From Acidisphaera sp. S103 (GTDB lineage: Bacteria > Pseudomonadota > Alphaproteobacteria > Acetobacterales > Acetobacteraceae): a stretch of 64,000 nucleotides of DNA. Within the stretch, counting starts at the first letter, position 1. Each line of letters begins with the position of its first letter. The position numbers and the translations under genes were made by a program. The stretch is taken from positions 185,456-249,455 of the forward strand of contig NZ_LMUJ01000054.1 in the NCBI RefSeq assembly GCF_009765975.1, given 5' to 3'. Of the stretch, positions 38,623 to 47,245 are shown piece after piece. Below the pieces are notes generated by a model, which saw only the letters and a list, made by a program, of their open reading frames with translations, was not told the origin of the DNA and ran no database searches.

Positions 38623-40161
38623 ATGGAGCAGGCCGTGCAGACCAATCACGTCGTCGTCTCCGGTGGACTGGTGCTCGTCGGTCGCGAAACCACCGCGCGC
38701 CCAGCCGACATCGTGCTGGATGGTGATACGATCAGCGCCATCGTGCCAGCGGGGGCGGCCGAGGCGCCGCGCGTGGTCGATGCCACGGGCCGGCTGATCA
38801 TTCCCGGTCTGGTGAACGCGCACACTCATGGCCATGGCGGTTTGGCCAAGGGGATCGGCGACCGCTGGTCGCTGGAGTTGCTGTTGAACGCCGGTCCGTG
38901 GATCAACGGCGGACGGACCAGCGACGATCGCTATCTCTCCACCCTGCTGACGGCGGTGGAGATGATCCGCAAGGGATGCACCGCGTGTTACGACCTGTCG
39001 GCAATGCTGCCGGTCCCCAGCATCGAGGCACTGCACGATGTGGCGCGGGCGTACGCCGATGTGGGGATGCGTGCGGTCATTTCCCCGATGATCGCGGATC
39101 GCACGTTCTACCAGGCCATTCCCGGGCTGTTGGACGCGTTTCCGCCGGAACTGCGACCCGTGGCCGAGGCGATGCGGTCCGCTTCGGCCGAAACCATCCT
39201 GGCGCCGATCCGTGAGGCCGCGCGAACCTGGCCATACCCGAACGACCAGATCCGCCTGGGGATCGCGCCGACGATCCCGCTGCATTGTTCGGATGAATTC
39301 ATGCAAGCCTGCCGAGACCTCGCGGCGGAATTCGGGCTGCCGGTGCAGACTCATCTGGCGGAGTCGGCAGTGCAGCGGGCCGGGGCGATGCGGCGTTATG
39401 GCATGACGCTGACCGCGCATCTGGAGCGGATAGGGCTGCTGGGGCCTGGGTTCAGCGGGGCGCATGCCATCTGGATCGACGACTCGGAAATCGAATTGAT
39501 CGCCCGGCATGGCGGTGCCCTGGCGCACAATCCCGGGTCGAATCTGCGGCTGGGCAACGGCATCGCCGACATGCGGCGCGCGATCGCCGGCGGGGTGACG
39601 GTCGGGGTGGGAACGGACGGTTCATCGTCGTCGGACAATCAGAACATGTTCGAGGCGACGCGGCTGGCCGCCTATGTTTCCCGCGTTTTCGACCGGCCGC
39701 CGGAGGACTGGATCGGCACTGCGGAGGCCCTCCGAATGGCGACGGAGGGCAGCGCGGCGGTGCTGGGCATGGGCGGCCTGATCGGACGGATCGCGCCGGG
39801 CTACAAGGCGGACCTGGTGTTTCTCGACCTGGATCACGTCAACCTGGTGCCGCTGAACGACGCAGTGAACCAACTGGTGAATACCGAGGACGGGGCCGCC
39901 GTCCGGGACGTGATGATCGGCGGCCGGTTCGTGCTGCGCGATGGCGTGCTGCCGGGGCTGGACTGGCCGTCCGTGGCGGCTCGGGCGCGGGAGGCGGCGG
40001 TTCGGTTGCGCGGGGCGAACACTGGCGTGCGGCAGGCGGCGGAGCGGCTGGCGCCGGTGGTCAGCCATTTCTGTGTGGGACTCGGCCGTTGTGCGCATGA
40101 TCTGCCGCGCAAGTTGTCGGCGGAAGCGGTGGTTCCGGCGGCGGTTGCCGGCGGTTTGTAA
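38623..40161 (+). CDS. Amidohydrolase/deaminase (chlorohydrolase-like)
   Basis: A 512-aa metal-dependent hydrolase of the SAH/MTA deaminase and TrzN/AtzB group. The metal motifs are NAHTHGHGGLAKG (HxH), QTHLAES, AHAIWIDDSEIELIA and VGVGTDGSSSSDN, ending with GYKADLVFLDLD. It probably deaminates or hydrolyses a nitrogen heterocycle or nucleoside-related compound. An ATG at 38599 in frame is an alternative start, though GAGG there is too close to it. The gene is divergent from uvrA and precedes ssb by 72 bp. Confidence 0.86.
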   Translation: MEQAVQTNHVVVSGGLVLVGRETTARPADIVLDGDTISAIVPAGAAEAPRVVDATGRLIIPGLVNAHTHGHGGLAKGIGDRWSLELLLNAGPWINGGRTSDDRYLSTLLTAVEMIRKGCTACYDLSAMLPVPSIEALHDVARAYADVGMRAVISPMIADRTFYQAIPGLLDAFPPELRPVAEAMRSASAETILAPIREAARTWPYPNDQIRLGIAPTIPLHCSDEFMQACRDLAAEFGLPVQTHLAESAVQRAGAMRRYGMTLTAHLERIGLLGPGFSGAHAIWIDDSEIELIARHGGALAHNPGSNLRLGNGIADMRRAIAGGVTVGVGTDGSSSSDNQNMFEATRLAAYVSRVFDRPPEDWIGTAEALRMATEGSAAVLGMGGLIGRIAPGYKADLVFLDLDHVNLVPLNDAVNQLVNTEDGAAVRDVMIGGRFVLRDGVLPGLDWPSVAARAREAAVRLRGANTGVRQAAERLAPVVSHFCVGLGRCAHDLPRKLSAEAVVPAAVAGGL

Positions 40162-40233
40162 GGGGAATCTTAACCTTGTGGCCCGTAGATGGGGTTTGGG
40201 CTAGGATTGGAGTCTTGGGAAAGGATTGGGTCG

Positions 40234-40776
40234 ATGGCAGGTTCGGTGAACAAGGTGATTCTGGTGGGGAATCTGGGGAAGGACCCGGAAATCCGCTCCA
40301 TGCAGGATGGTAGCAAGATCGTAAACCTCACGCTGGCGACGAGCGAGACGTGGAACGACCGGGCGTCGGGCGAGCGCAAGGAAAAGACCGAGTGGCACCG
40401 GGTGGTGATCTTCAACGATCGCACTGCCGACGTGGCGGAGAAGTACCTGAAGAAGGGTGCCAAGATCTATGTGGAAGGGTCGCTGCAAACCCGGAAATGG
40501 ACGGATCAGGGCGGCCAGGAACGCTATACCACCGAGGTGGTGATCGGCCGTTTCAACGGCGCCCTGACCATGCTGGATACGCGATCGGGCGGCGGCGGTG
40601 ACGGCGGCGGTTACGCCGAGGGCGGGTCGGTTGGTGGCGGTGGCGGATATGCTCCGCGCGAGCGTGCCCCGGCGGGTGCCTCCAGGCCGTCCGGTGGCGC
40701 GGCGCGCAGCGCGGCGGGTGGCCCGTCCTGGGATGCGCCGAAGGGCGGCGATCTGGACGACGAGATTCCGTTCTAG
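40234..40776 (+). CDS. ssb: Single-stranded DNA-binding protein
   Basis: A 180-aa SSB with OB-fold N-domain ([20 protein letters not shown], then [11 protein letters not shown], then [15 protein letters not shown]), a glycine/proline-rich linker ([17 protein letters not shown]), and the acidic tip DDEIPF for partner binding. AAGGA lies upstream of the ATG. It is separate from the uvrA divergent promoter, and no LexA box is seen before it. Confidence 0.97.
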   Translation: MAGSVNKVILVGNLGKDPEIRSMQDGSKIVNLTLATSETWNDRASGERKEKTEWHRVVIFNDRTADVAEKYLKKGAKIYVEGSLQTRKWTDQGGQERYTTEVVIGRFNGALTMLDTRSGGGGDGGGYAEGGSVGGGGGYAPRERAPAGASRPSGGAARSAAGGPSWDAPKGGDLDDEIPF

Positions 40777-40786
40777 AGCGTTTTGT

Positions 40787-40836
40787 TTGATCGCATGATT
40801 CACGCGCTCTGGACGTTCCGCCCAGCGCGATCATGC
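40787..40836. repeat. Dispersed hairpin repeat
   Basis: GCATGAT (40793-40799) pairs with ATCATGC (40830-40836), and CGCGCT (40803-40808) pairs with AGCGCG (40824-40829), with a small bulge. The left half matches the copy at the thrS end. It lies downstream of ssb. Confidence 0.6.
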
Positions 40837-40856
40837 TCTGACCCATACATCAGTCC

Positions 40857-40886
40857 TGAACGGGCCACGACAGCGTGGCCCGTTCA
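40857..40886. terminator. Bidirectional terminator-like hairpin
   Basis: TGAACGGGCCACG (40857-40869) pairs perfectly with CGTGGCCCGTTCA (40874-40886) around a 4-base ACAG loop. A 13-bp GC-rich stem between convergent ssb and the glycosyltransferase operon is good evidence for a transcript end, though no long T run follows on either strand. Confidence 0.7.
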
Positions 40887-40905
40887 ATATTCCGTTCATG
40901 ACACG

Positions 40906-41835
40906 TCAACGGGACCAGCGCCGACGGCGCCAGAGATCGCGCAGTTTCCAGCGGACGTAGCTGTAGTCAGTGACCGCGCGGGTCGTGGTCAACGCCTCAT
41001 ACATGCGGATCTTGTCTTCGGTGTAGGGCCAATCGTTGTGGCGCAGGACCGGGCCGTTCTCGATGTAGCCCATCGGCACGCCCAGTCGGCGGTATTCCGC
41101 CGACTGGAACGAGTCGGTGCCGCCGATATAGCGCGGATAGTCTTCCTCCAGTCGCATCCGGCGGAAAACCGAGGCGGGTATGGCCTGGGCGCCGCCCATC
41201 AGGAACTCGGTCCAGCCGATCACGACGGCTTCGTCCAGCCGGATCGACGGGTCGGAATCGTCCTTGCTGGCGGCGGCATAGCTGGTGCGGGGTTCGGCGT
41301 TCCGATCGGCGAGGATCGGCAGGATCTCGCGCCGGCTGGCATAGCGAAAGCCGTATTCGTCCAGGTTGATGACGCGGCAGCCCAGCGCGACATCGGCATG
41401 CCCCAGCCGCAGCCGCGCGGCGTGAAAGGCCTTCTGCAACAGCACCAGCCAGTAGTTGGTCAGCACTTCCATGTCGTTGTCGCAATAGACCAGCAGACCA
41501 TCGGCGACATGATCGCGGACTTGCATCAGGCCGCGCATCAACCCTCGGTTGGCGCGGTTCTCGATCACCGTGACATGCAGATGGGTTGCGGCCAGTTGCC
41601 GCAGGAAGGGCACGGTTTCGTCGGTGCTGCCGTTATCCACGACCAGCAGGCGGTAGGGCAGATGCGAGTGACGGAACACGCTGTCGATGAAGCGTTTGGT
41701 GTGTTCCAGCCGGTTCCACGTAACGGTGGCGACGGTGATGGTTTCGAACACACGCCATGCGTAGGTTCGCTCGGGGTCATAGGCAAACAGTTTGGGATTG
41801 AACGGGTTTTCCGCTGGCTGGTCCGGCATGGTCAT
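40906..41835 (-). CDS. Family 2 glycosyltransferase
   Basis: A 309-aa GT2-type enzyme, last gene of the glycan operon. The nucleotide-sugar fold reads ITVATVTWNRLEHTKRFIDS, LLVVDNGSTDETV and the DxD-like metal site VYCDNDMEVL. The downstream segment GTDSFQSAEYRRLG is part of the acceptor half. No transmembrane helix is evident. The ATG (MTMPDQPAENP) overlaps the flippase stop by 4 bp, which excludes the longer frame. Acceptor and sugar are unknown. Confidence 0.88.
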   Translation of the reverse strand: MTMPDQPAENPFNPKLFAYDPERTYAWRVFETITVATVTWNRLEHTKRFIDSVFRHSHLPYRLLVVDNGSTDETVPFLRQLAATHLHVTVIENRANRGLMRGLMQVRDHVADGLLVYCDNDMEVLTNYWLVLLQKAFHAARLRLGHADVALGCRVINLDEYGFRYASRREILPILADRNAEPRTSYAAASKDDSDPSIRLDEAVVIGWTEFLMGGAQAIPASVFRRMRLEEDYPRYIGGTDSFQSAEYRRLGVPMGYIENGPVLRHNDWPYTEDKIRMYEALTTTRAVTDYSYVRWKLRDLWRRRRWSR

Positions 41836-43286
41836 GATCCTCGCGGCAGGGCCGTCGCGAACAGCCGCGGCACCATGGCGAAGTCGCTTGTCCGCACCAG
41901 GCCGAACACACACAGGGCCGCCAGGAACAGGCCGGTGGCGGCGCCGTCGGCCAGGGCCGCGCCGGTAAGACCGGGCAACGCAACCGAGTGGCGCAGCGCC
42001 GGCAGGGCGACCGCGAGCGCCACCGAGGCCAGTGTCGCGCGATGCGCGTACGGCACGGCCCAAAACCGAGCGCCCCAGAGCGCCGCGCCGGCGTACAGCA
42101 GCAGGTTGGCGGCGATCATCGCGAGGCAGGCGCCCAGGATGCCCGCCAGGGGTACCAGCACCAAGCTGGCGACCACCTGCATGCCCGCGCCGAAGGCGAA
42201 CAACGTGGTCCAGCGGCGCGTCGCCCCGGTCACATAGAAGGCCGAGGCAACGATCGAATAGCCGGCTTGCAGGATAACGGCGCCCGACAGCCAGGGCACG
42301 TAGCCCATGGCCGGAACGAAGGCCGGATTGATCAACCGCGCGAACGCGTCGCAGCCGAATGTCGAGATCCCGACCGCCGCCAGCCCGGTCAGAGCCATCA
42401 CCACGCGGAACGTGTCGGCCAGCCGTTCGGCGCCATCAGGCATCTCATGCATGCGGTAGCGCCAGACGTCCAGCGATGTCTGGATGGGCACGAACACCAG
42501 CGTCAGCACCATGCCGGCGAGCGTCCAGGCCATGACATACAGACCCAGATCGGCGACTGAAAGGAATCGCGACACAATGAACCGGTCCGCATTGCGAACG
42601 ACAAAGAACATCAGTGCGGCGGCCAGCAAAGGCGCGGAATAACCGATCAGTTTGCCGACCGCACGCCAGTCGGGCGCGGCCCAGCCGGCATGGGCAAAGC
42701 AGACGCAGGCCGTCACCGCCAAGGTCACAACCGAGGCCGCGGCGCCGCCCAGAAAGAAGCCCACCGGCCCGCTGCGGAGATACACCACGCAGAACGCCGT
42801 CACGCCGAGGCCCAACGCGAACTGCACCACACTCAACGTCACCATCAGCGAGGAGCGCAGTAGCGCCTGCAGGGTCGCGTTGAACACCAGCGAAACGACG
42901 TCCGCCGCCAGCCCGACCGCGAGCACGGCGGCATACCCCCAACCGATCCAATGCCCGAGCAGAAAGGTGGAAAGGGGGCGGCAGACGATCAGGAACAGGA
43001 TCATTCCGGCGGTGGCGCATACGCTCAGCAGGCCGGTCGTGCCGGCCAGCAACGCCGCGCGGGCGGAAGCATCCGGCGCCTTGATCCATGCCCGCATATA
43101 GCCGGCCCGCAGGTCCAGGCCCAGGACCAGCCCGAACAGGCCGGTCGCCATGGTCAGCAGTTCGATTTCGCCATAGTCGCCGGTGGACAGATAATGCGTG
43201 TAGATCGGCACCATGACCAGGCCGACGCCTTTACGCAGCAGCGGGGCAAGGCCGAAGATCAGGGCATGGCTGAAAACGCTTCTCAT
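41832..43286 (-). CDS. Polysaccharide flippase-like membrane protein (MATE/Wzx fold)
   Basis: A 484-aa polytopic membrane protein with about 12-14 hydrophobic segments, typical of O-antigen and exopolysaccharide flippases. The N-terminus FGLAPLLRKGVGLVMVPIYT with HYLSTGDYGEIELL is a family hallmark. It would flip a lipid-linked glycan across the inner membrane. It overlaps both neighbours by ATGA. Wzx proteins usually act with a Wzy polymerase, which is absent from the window. An upstream in-frame methionine is excluded by the overlap. Confidence 0.88.
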   Translation of the reverse strand: MRSVFSHALIFGLAPLLRKGVGLVMVPIYTHYLSTGDYGEIELLTMATGLFGLVLGLDLRAGYMRAWIKAPDASARAALLAGTTGLLSVCATAGMILFLIVCRPLSTFLLGHWIGWGYAAVLAVGLAADVVSLVFNATLQALLRSSLMVTLSVVQFALGLGVTAFCVVYLRSGPVGFFLGGAAASVVTLAVTACVCFAHAGWAAPDWRAVGKLIGYSAPLLAAALMFFVVRNADRFIVSRFLSVADLGLYVMAWTLAGMVLTLVFVPIQTSLDVWRYRMHEMPDGAERLADTFRVVMALTGLAAVGISTFGCDAFARLINPAFVPAMGYVPWLSGAVILQAGYSIVASAFYVTGATRRWTTLFAFGAGMQVVASLVLVPLAGILGACLAMIAANLLLYAGAALWGARFWAVPYAHRATLASVALAVALPALRHSVALPGLTGAALADGAATGLFLAALCVFGLVRTSDFAMVPRLFATALPRGS

Positions 43287-44389
43287 GACACGGGTATTGC
43301 GTCGATCAGGGAACGGAACGCGGCGGCATAATCTTGTTGCGATACCCGCATCGCCGCGGCCCTCGCCGCCTCGCCCATCGCCTCCCGCTCGATTTTGTTG
43401 CTCAGCAACCGGCGGATCGCCGCCGCCGCCATATCCGGACGATTGAAATCGACGCAACAGGCGCTGACGCCGTCTTGCAGGATTTCACGATAGCCGGCCG
43501 GTGCATCTCGCGACACGATGGGCGGAATGCCGGCCCGCATGGCCTCGAACACCGCAATCCCAAAACTTTCGTACCGGGATGGATGCAAATACAGGCTGGC
43601 TTCGGCCCGTTCGGCGCGCAAATCGGCGACGTCGCCGAGAAAAACGATCTTGCCGTCCAGGTGTGCGGCCTGCCGTCGCAGCGCCGGTGCGAGCGGACCG
43701 TCCCCGGCGATCACGAACTGGCACGGCACATCGTGCAGCCGTTCGGTGATGGCAATGATGGCGGCGTGGTTCTTCACAGCTTCCAACCGGCCGGCGGACA
43801 GGATTTTCGGCACATCGGCGGCGCGGTGCGACGGTGTCTCGGCTGGAAACACCGGGTGCAGAACCACCGGCCGCGATCCGAACAGCGCTTCGAACCGCCG
43901 CAGTTCATCAGCATGCATCCGGCTGGACGCCAAAGTGCGATCCGCTCGGCGGACCAGCGAACGTTCCAGCCAGATATATTGGGGAAAATTCATCACGCCT
44001 TGCAGGCCACCGGTCCCGAACCACTCCTGCCGCGGAATGCAGGACAGCGACAGGTAGATCAACCGCCGCGGCGGGACATGACGCAGCAGCGGGCCGAAAT
44101 GGCAGTCCAGCGCCACCGTGACGTCGGTTTCCAGGTCCGCCCGCGACACGACCCGTCGCAGATGCCGCGCCCGCAGCACAGGGGCGAGACGCCAGAGACG
44201 GCCCGGCGGAGGCGGCGCCGGCAGGGTCACCTGGCGAACCGGATCGAATCCCGGTGCCGGCTGGTCGAATGACAGGACGGTCACCGCGTGGTCGCGCATC
44301 AGGTCGCGCACCAGATGCCGCAAGATGGTCACGCCACCGCCGGTCGAGACCAGGCCCTGATTGTTGAGGAAAGTGATCCGCCGGGTCAT
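43283..44389 (-). CDS. Family 4 glycosyltransferase
   Basis: A 368-aa GT-B enzyme. N-domain: FLNNQGLVSTGGGVTILRHL. C-domain: ILSAGRLEAVKNHAAIIAI, IAGDGPLAPALRRQAA, and the E-x7-E active site LHPSRYESFGIAVFEAMRAG. It is a retaining transferase by family. The ATG overlaps the radical SAM stop; the longer frame to 44551 is excluded by that overlap. Operon context implies it extends the same glycan as the other transferases. Confidence 0.9.
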   Translation of the reverse strand: MTRRITFLNNQGLVSTGGGVTILRHLVRDLMRDHAVTVLSFDQPAPGFDPVRQVTLPAPPPPGRLWRLAPVLRARHLRRVVSRADLETDVTVALDCHFGPLLRHVPPRRLIYLSLSCIPRQEWFGTGGLQGVMNFPQYIWLERSLVRRADRTLASSRMHADELRRFEALFGSRPVVLHPVFPAETPSHRAADVPKILSAGRLEAVKNHAAIIAITERLHDVPCQFVIAGDGPLAPALRRQAAHLDGKIVFLGDVADLRAERAEASLYLHPSRYESFGIAVFEAMRAGIPPIVSRDAPAGYREILQDGVSACCVDFNRPDMAAAAIRRLLSNKIEREAMGEAARAAAMRVSQQDYAAAFRSLIDAIPVS

Positions 44390-45825
44390 CGGACCCGCAG
44401 GCCGGCCATCCGCCGCAACCGATTGGTGACCCGATCCGCCAGCGTGTACTGCCAATCCACCGAAATGCGATGCCGTGCCTTGCGGATCTGCTCGATCGAG
44501 AGGTGTCGCGACGGCAGCACCGGATTGGAAAACGCACCCAGCGAGCCCCATTCGATCGTCTCGACGTCACCGAGTTCGCCGCTTTGCCGCAATTCCTCGA
44601 ACATCGGCGTGCCCGGATAGGGCATGAAGTAGCCGATCTGGACACTGTCGGGCTTGACCCGCCGCAGCCATGCCGAGGTGTTGCGCACGGAGGTGTGGCT
44701 TTCGTCCGGCATGCCGACGATCAGATGGACGTGCGCCCGCATCCCGCGAGCCTTGGTCCAGCCGATGACGCGTTCGAACAGGTCCAGCGACTTCGGTCCG
44801 TCGGACTTGGCGACGGCGGCGAACATGGTTTCGTCGGCTGACTCGAGTCCGTAATGGATTTCCCGGCAGCCGGCGCGCCACATCAGGTCGATCATATCCT
44901 GGTCGACAAGATCGTAACGGGTTTCGCACAGCCAGGCGACGCCCAGGTCGCGCCGGACCAATTCCTCGCAGACCGCTCTTGCGTGTTTGGGATTGATGGT
45001 GAAGACCTGGTCGCGGAACAGGATCTGTTGCACACCGAACTCGGCCTTCAGGCGCGCGATATCGGCGCCGACCACGGCGGGGGATCGGTAGATCAGCCGG
45101 CGGCCGAAGCCGTACGGATAGGGGCAGTAGCCGCAGCGATACGGACAACCCTTGGTGGTGAACACAGTCGCGTAACGTTGGCGCCGTCCGAAATACAGGT
45201 TGGATTCGTAACGGGAAAAATCCAGCAGATCATAGGCCGGGAAATCGACGAAATCGAGGTTCTGCAGCGGCGTACGGATCGGCAGGCCGACCACGGCGCC
45301 GTCCCGCCAGATGCTGCAACCCTGCAACTGGTCGGCCTGGTTCCGCAACAAGGCCTGGGCGTTGTCGGAGACCACGAGTTCCTCGGACTCCTCCATCACC
45401 ACGTCCGCCAGGCCCTGCCGCAAAATCCGCTCGCGGAACCATTTGCCGGTGGCGCCCACCAGGATGACCCGCAACCCGGGCACCAGGCGGCGCGCCCGAG
45501 CGATCAGGTCCAGGTCGTGGTCGAACGAGGGCAGGTTGACCTGGGTGATCAGGACACCGGGCTGTTCCGCCTGGAACATCGCGTCGAACGCCGCGGCGTC
45601 GAACCAAGGGTTTGCCTGTAGGTCGGCATAGCGGAAGGCCACGCCATCCTGCTGAAGGCGGCGGGCGATATAGAGGTACGCCGAATAGGGAATGTCGTAA
45701 TAGCCCGGATCGTGCCCGGCTTCCGGCCGATCCGTGTCCAATGCGGTGCCCATGCCGCCCGACCACTCGCGGAAGACGTTCTTGCGTGGCGGGCTGGGCA
45801 GTTGGACGATGAAGATATCGGTCAC
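44386..45825 (-). CDS. Radical SAM protein with B12-binding-like N-domain
   Basis: A 479-aa enzyme. The iron-sulfur motif C-x3-C-x2-C is C227, C231, C234 (GCPYRCGYC). The N-terminal 1-170 resembles a cobalamin-binding fold (FDHDLDLIARARRLVPGLRV, then ILVGATG), though I see no DxHxxG ligand. Downstream segments are IHYGLESADETMFAAV and MRAHVHLIVGMPDE. Relatives (B12-radical SAM, hopanoid and glycan-modifying) methylate or rearrange sugars or lipids. Its place between two glycosyltransferases with ATGA overlaps on both sides is unusual and suggests it modifies the glycan or its carrier. Confidence 0.87.
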   Translation of the reverse strand: MTDIFIVQLPSPPRKNVFREWSGGMGTALDTDRPEAGHDPGYYDIPYSAYLYIARRLQQDGVAFRYADLQANPWFDAAAFDAMFQAEQPGVLITQVNLPSFDHDLDLIARARRLVPGLRVILVGATGKWFRERILRQGLADVVMEESEELVVSDNAQALLRNQADQLQGCSIWRDGAVVGLPIRTPLQNLDFVDFPAYDLLDFSRYESNLYFGRRQRYATVFTTKGCPYRCGYCPYPYGFGRRLIYRSPAVVGADIARLKAEFGVQQILFRDQVFTINPKHARAVCEELVRRDLGVAWLCETRYDLVDQDMIDLMWRAGCREIHYGLESADETMFAAVAKSDGPKSLDLFERVIGWTKARGMRAHVHLIVGMPDESHTSVRNTSAWLRRVKPDSVQIGYFMPYPGTPMFEELRQSGELGDVETIEWGSLGAFSNPVLPSRHLSIEQIRKARHRISVDWQYTLADRVTNRLRRMAGLRVR

Positions 45826-47105
45826 GCGTCCGGCTTCCCTGTGAGCAGGCGATAGAGTTGGGCGTATTGATGGGCGATCCCGGGTAAATCAAAACGCTGC
45901 CGTACGGTCTGGCACGCGGCCCGTCCCATAACCAGCCTTCGCGACGGATCGGCGATCAGACGCGTGGCGGCGGCGTGATATTCCGCCGCGGTATCGAACA
46001 GGAAGCCGGTACCGCCGTCGTCGATGATGTGGTCGGTGACTTGTTCCAGCCGCCGGCTGACCACCGGCAGGCCCCATGACATCGCCTCGATCAGGACATT
46101 ACCGAAACCCTCCCCGCGTGAGGCGAAGACGAACACGTCCGCCGCGCCGTAGGCGGGCGACGGGTCGTCCATATAGCCTTCCAGCACGATGTCGGCGTGG
46201 CAGGCCGACGCGGCGATCAGGCGGCGCAGGGCGTCGAGGTAGCCGTCCTCCAACTGTGGGCCGACCAGCAAAAGCTTCACCCGGCCCGATGCGGGCGGCC
46301 GCAAGGCAGCGTGGTTCTCCACCAGGAAAGTGACGTCCTTGCGGGCGCACATGCCGCCGACGAACAGCAGCACGACGTCGTCCGCCGCGAATCCCCAATG
46401 GGCGCGCCAACGCGACCGGTCCGCCGGAGACGTGTCGGGGGCAGGGTTGACACCCTGCGGAATCAACCAGGTCTGCCGCGGCGGCAGCACCTGCCGTGTG
46501 TCCGCGTGTAGCCGCGGACTGATGGCGACGGCCGCGTCGATCAACCGGAACAGGCGCAGCAGCAGCGGGCGGTAGATCGGACGGTAGCCGCGCAGGACGG
46601 AGCCAAGACCGTCGTCGAGCGTCGCCGACTGCACGATGCGGCAGCCGGACATGCGGGCGATCAGGTGGAACAGGAAGATACGGTCGACGAAGGCATGGAA
46701 ATGCACCACGTCGTAGCGGAAGGCATTGACCAGGAACCACCCTGTCATTACCGCCGGAACCCGCCGCACCCGGCCGGTGCCCAATCCGAAGAACGATGCG
46801 CGTCCGATGCCGGCCGGCGGCCGGTTCATCGCCGGGGAGCGGGTACACTCGACCGCCACGTCCGCCTGGATATTCAGATCGTCGAGAAGCGGTGCCAGCT
46901 TCTCCAGATACAGGCCTTCGCCCGTGAAATCGGGCCGGAAATAGCGGAAAATGTGCAGCACCCTCAGCGGCGCGCCGGCGGGTTGGCGCGTACGGCCGGC
47001 GTCCATCGTGGCTACGGTTTCGTGGGTGGCGCTTTCGGACGCTGACGATGCCATGATCCACTGTTCTGTCCGCTTTTGCGGACGCACGATGCCGATCGGC
47101 ATCAT
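45822..47105 (-). CDS. Family 4 glycosyltransferase (first gene of the glycan operon)
   Basis: A 427-aa GT-B enzyme with an N-domain RVLHIFRYFRPDFTGEGLYL and C-domain VLLFVGGMCARKDVTFLVEN, FVFASRGEGFGNVLIEAMSWG (E-x7-E). The start at 47105 is supported by TAGGA seven bases upstream; an internal ATG at 47054 is an alternative. It is divergent from a CoA-transferase gene across about 140 bp, so the operon promoter lies there. It probably adds an early sugar of the repeat unit; specificity is unknown. Confidence 0.87.
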   Translation of the reverse strand: MMPIGIVRPQKRTEQWIMASSASESATHETVATMDAGRTRQPAGAPLRVLHIFRYFRPDFTGEGLYLEKLAPLLDDLNIQADVAVECTRSPAMNRPPAGIGRASFFGLGTGRVRRVPAVMTGWFLVNAFRYDVVHFHAFVDRIFLFHLIARMSGCRIVQSATLDDGLGSVLRGYRPIYRPLLLRLFRLIDAAVAISPRLHADTRQVLPPRQTWLIPQGVNPAPDTSPADRSRWRAHWGFAADDVVLLFVGGMCARKDVTFLVENHAALRPPASGRVKLLLVGPQLEDGYLDALRRLIAASACHADIVLEGYMDDPSPAYGAADVFVFASRGEGFGNVLIEAMSWGLPVVSRRLEQVTDHIIDDGGTGFLFDTAAEYHAAATRLIADPSRRLVMGRAACQTVRQRFDLPGIAHQYAQLYRLLTGKPDA

Positions 47106-47245
47106 ACTGCGTCCTATCGATGACGGGGTGACATATTTCTGCTGAAAAAAACGAACCGGTGGGATGGGAATGAGGTGGGGTGGCGGCGTCTTCGCAGAGC
47201 GGCGTCTTGGTGGGAGAGTGGGCGCTCAAACGATGGGAAATGTCG

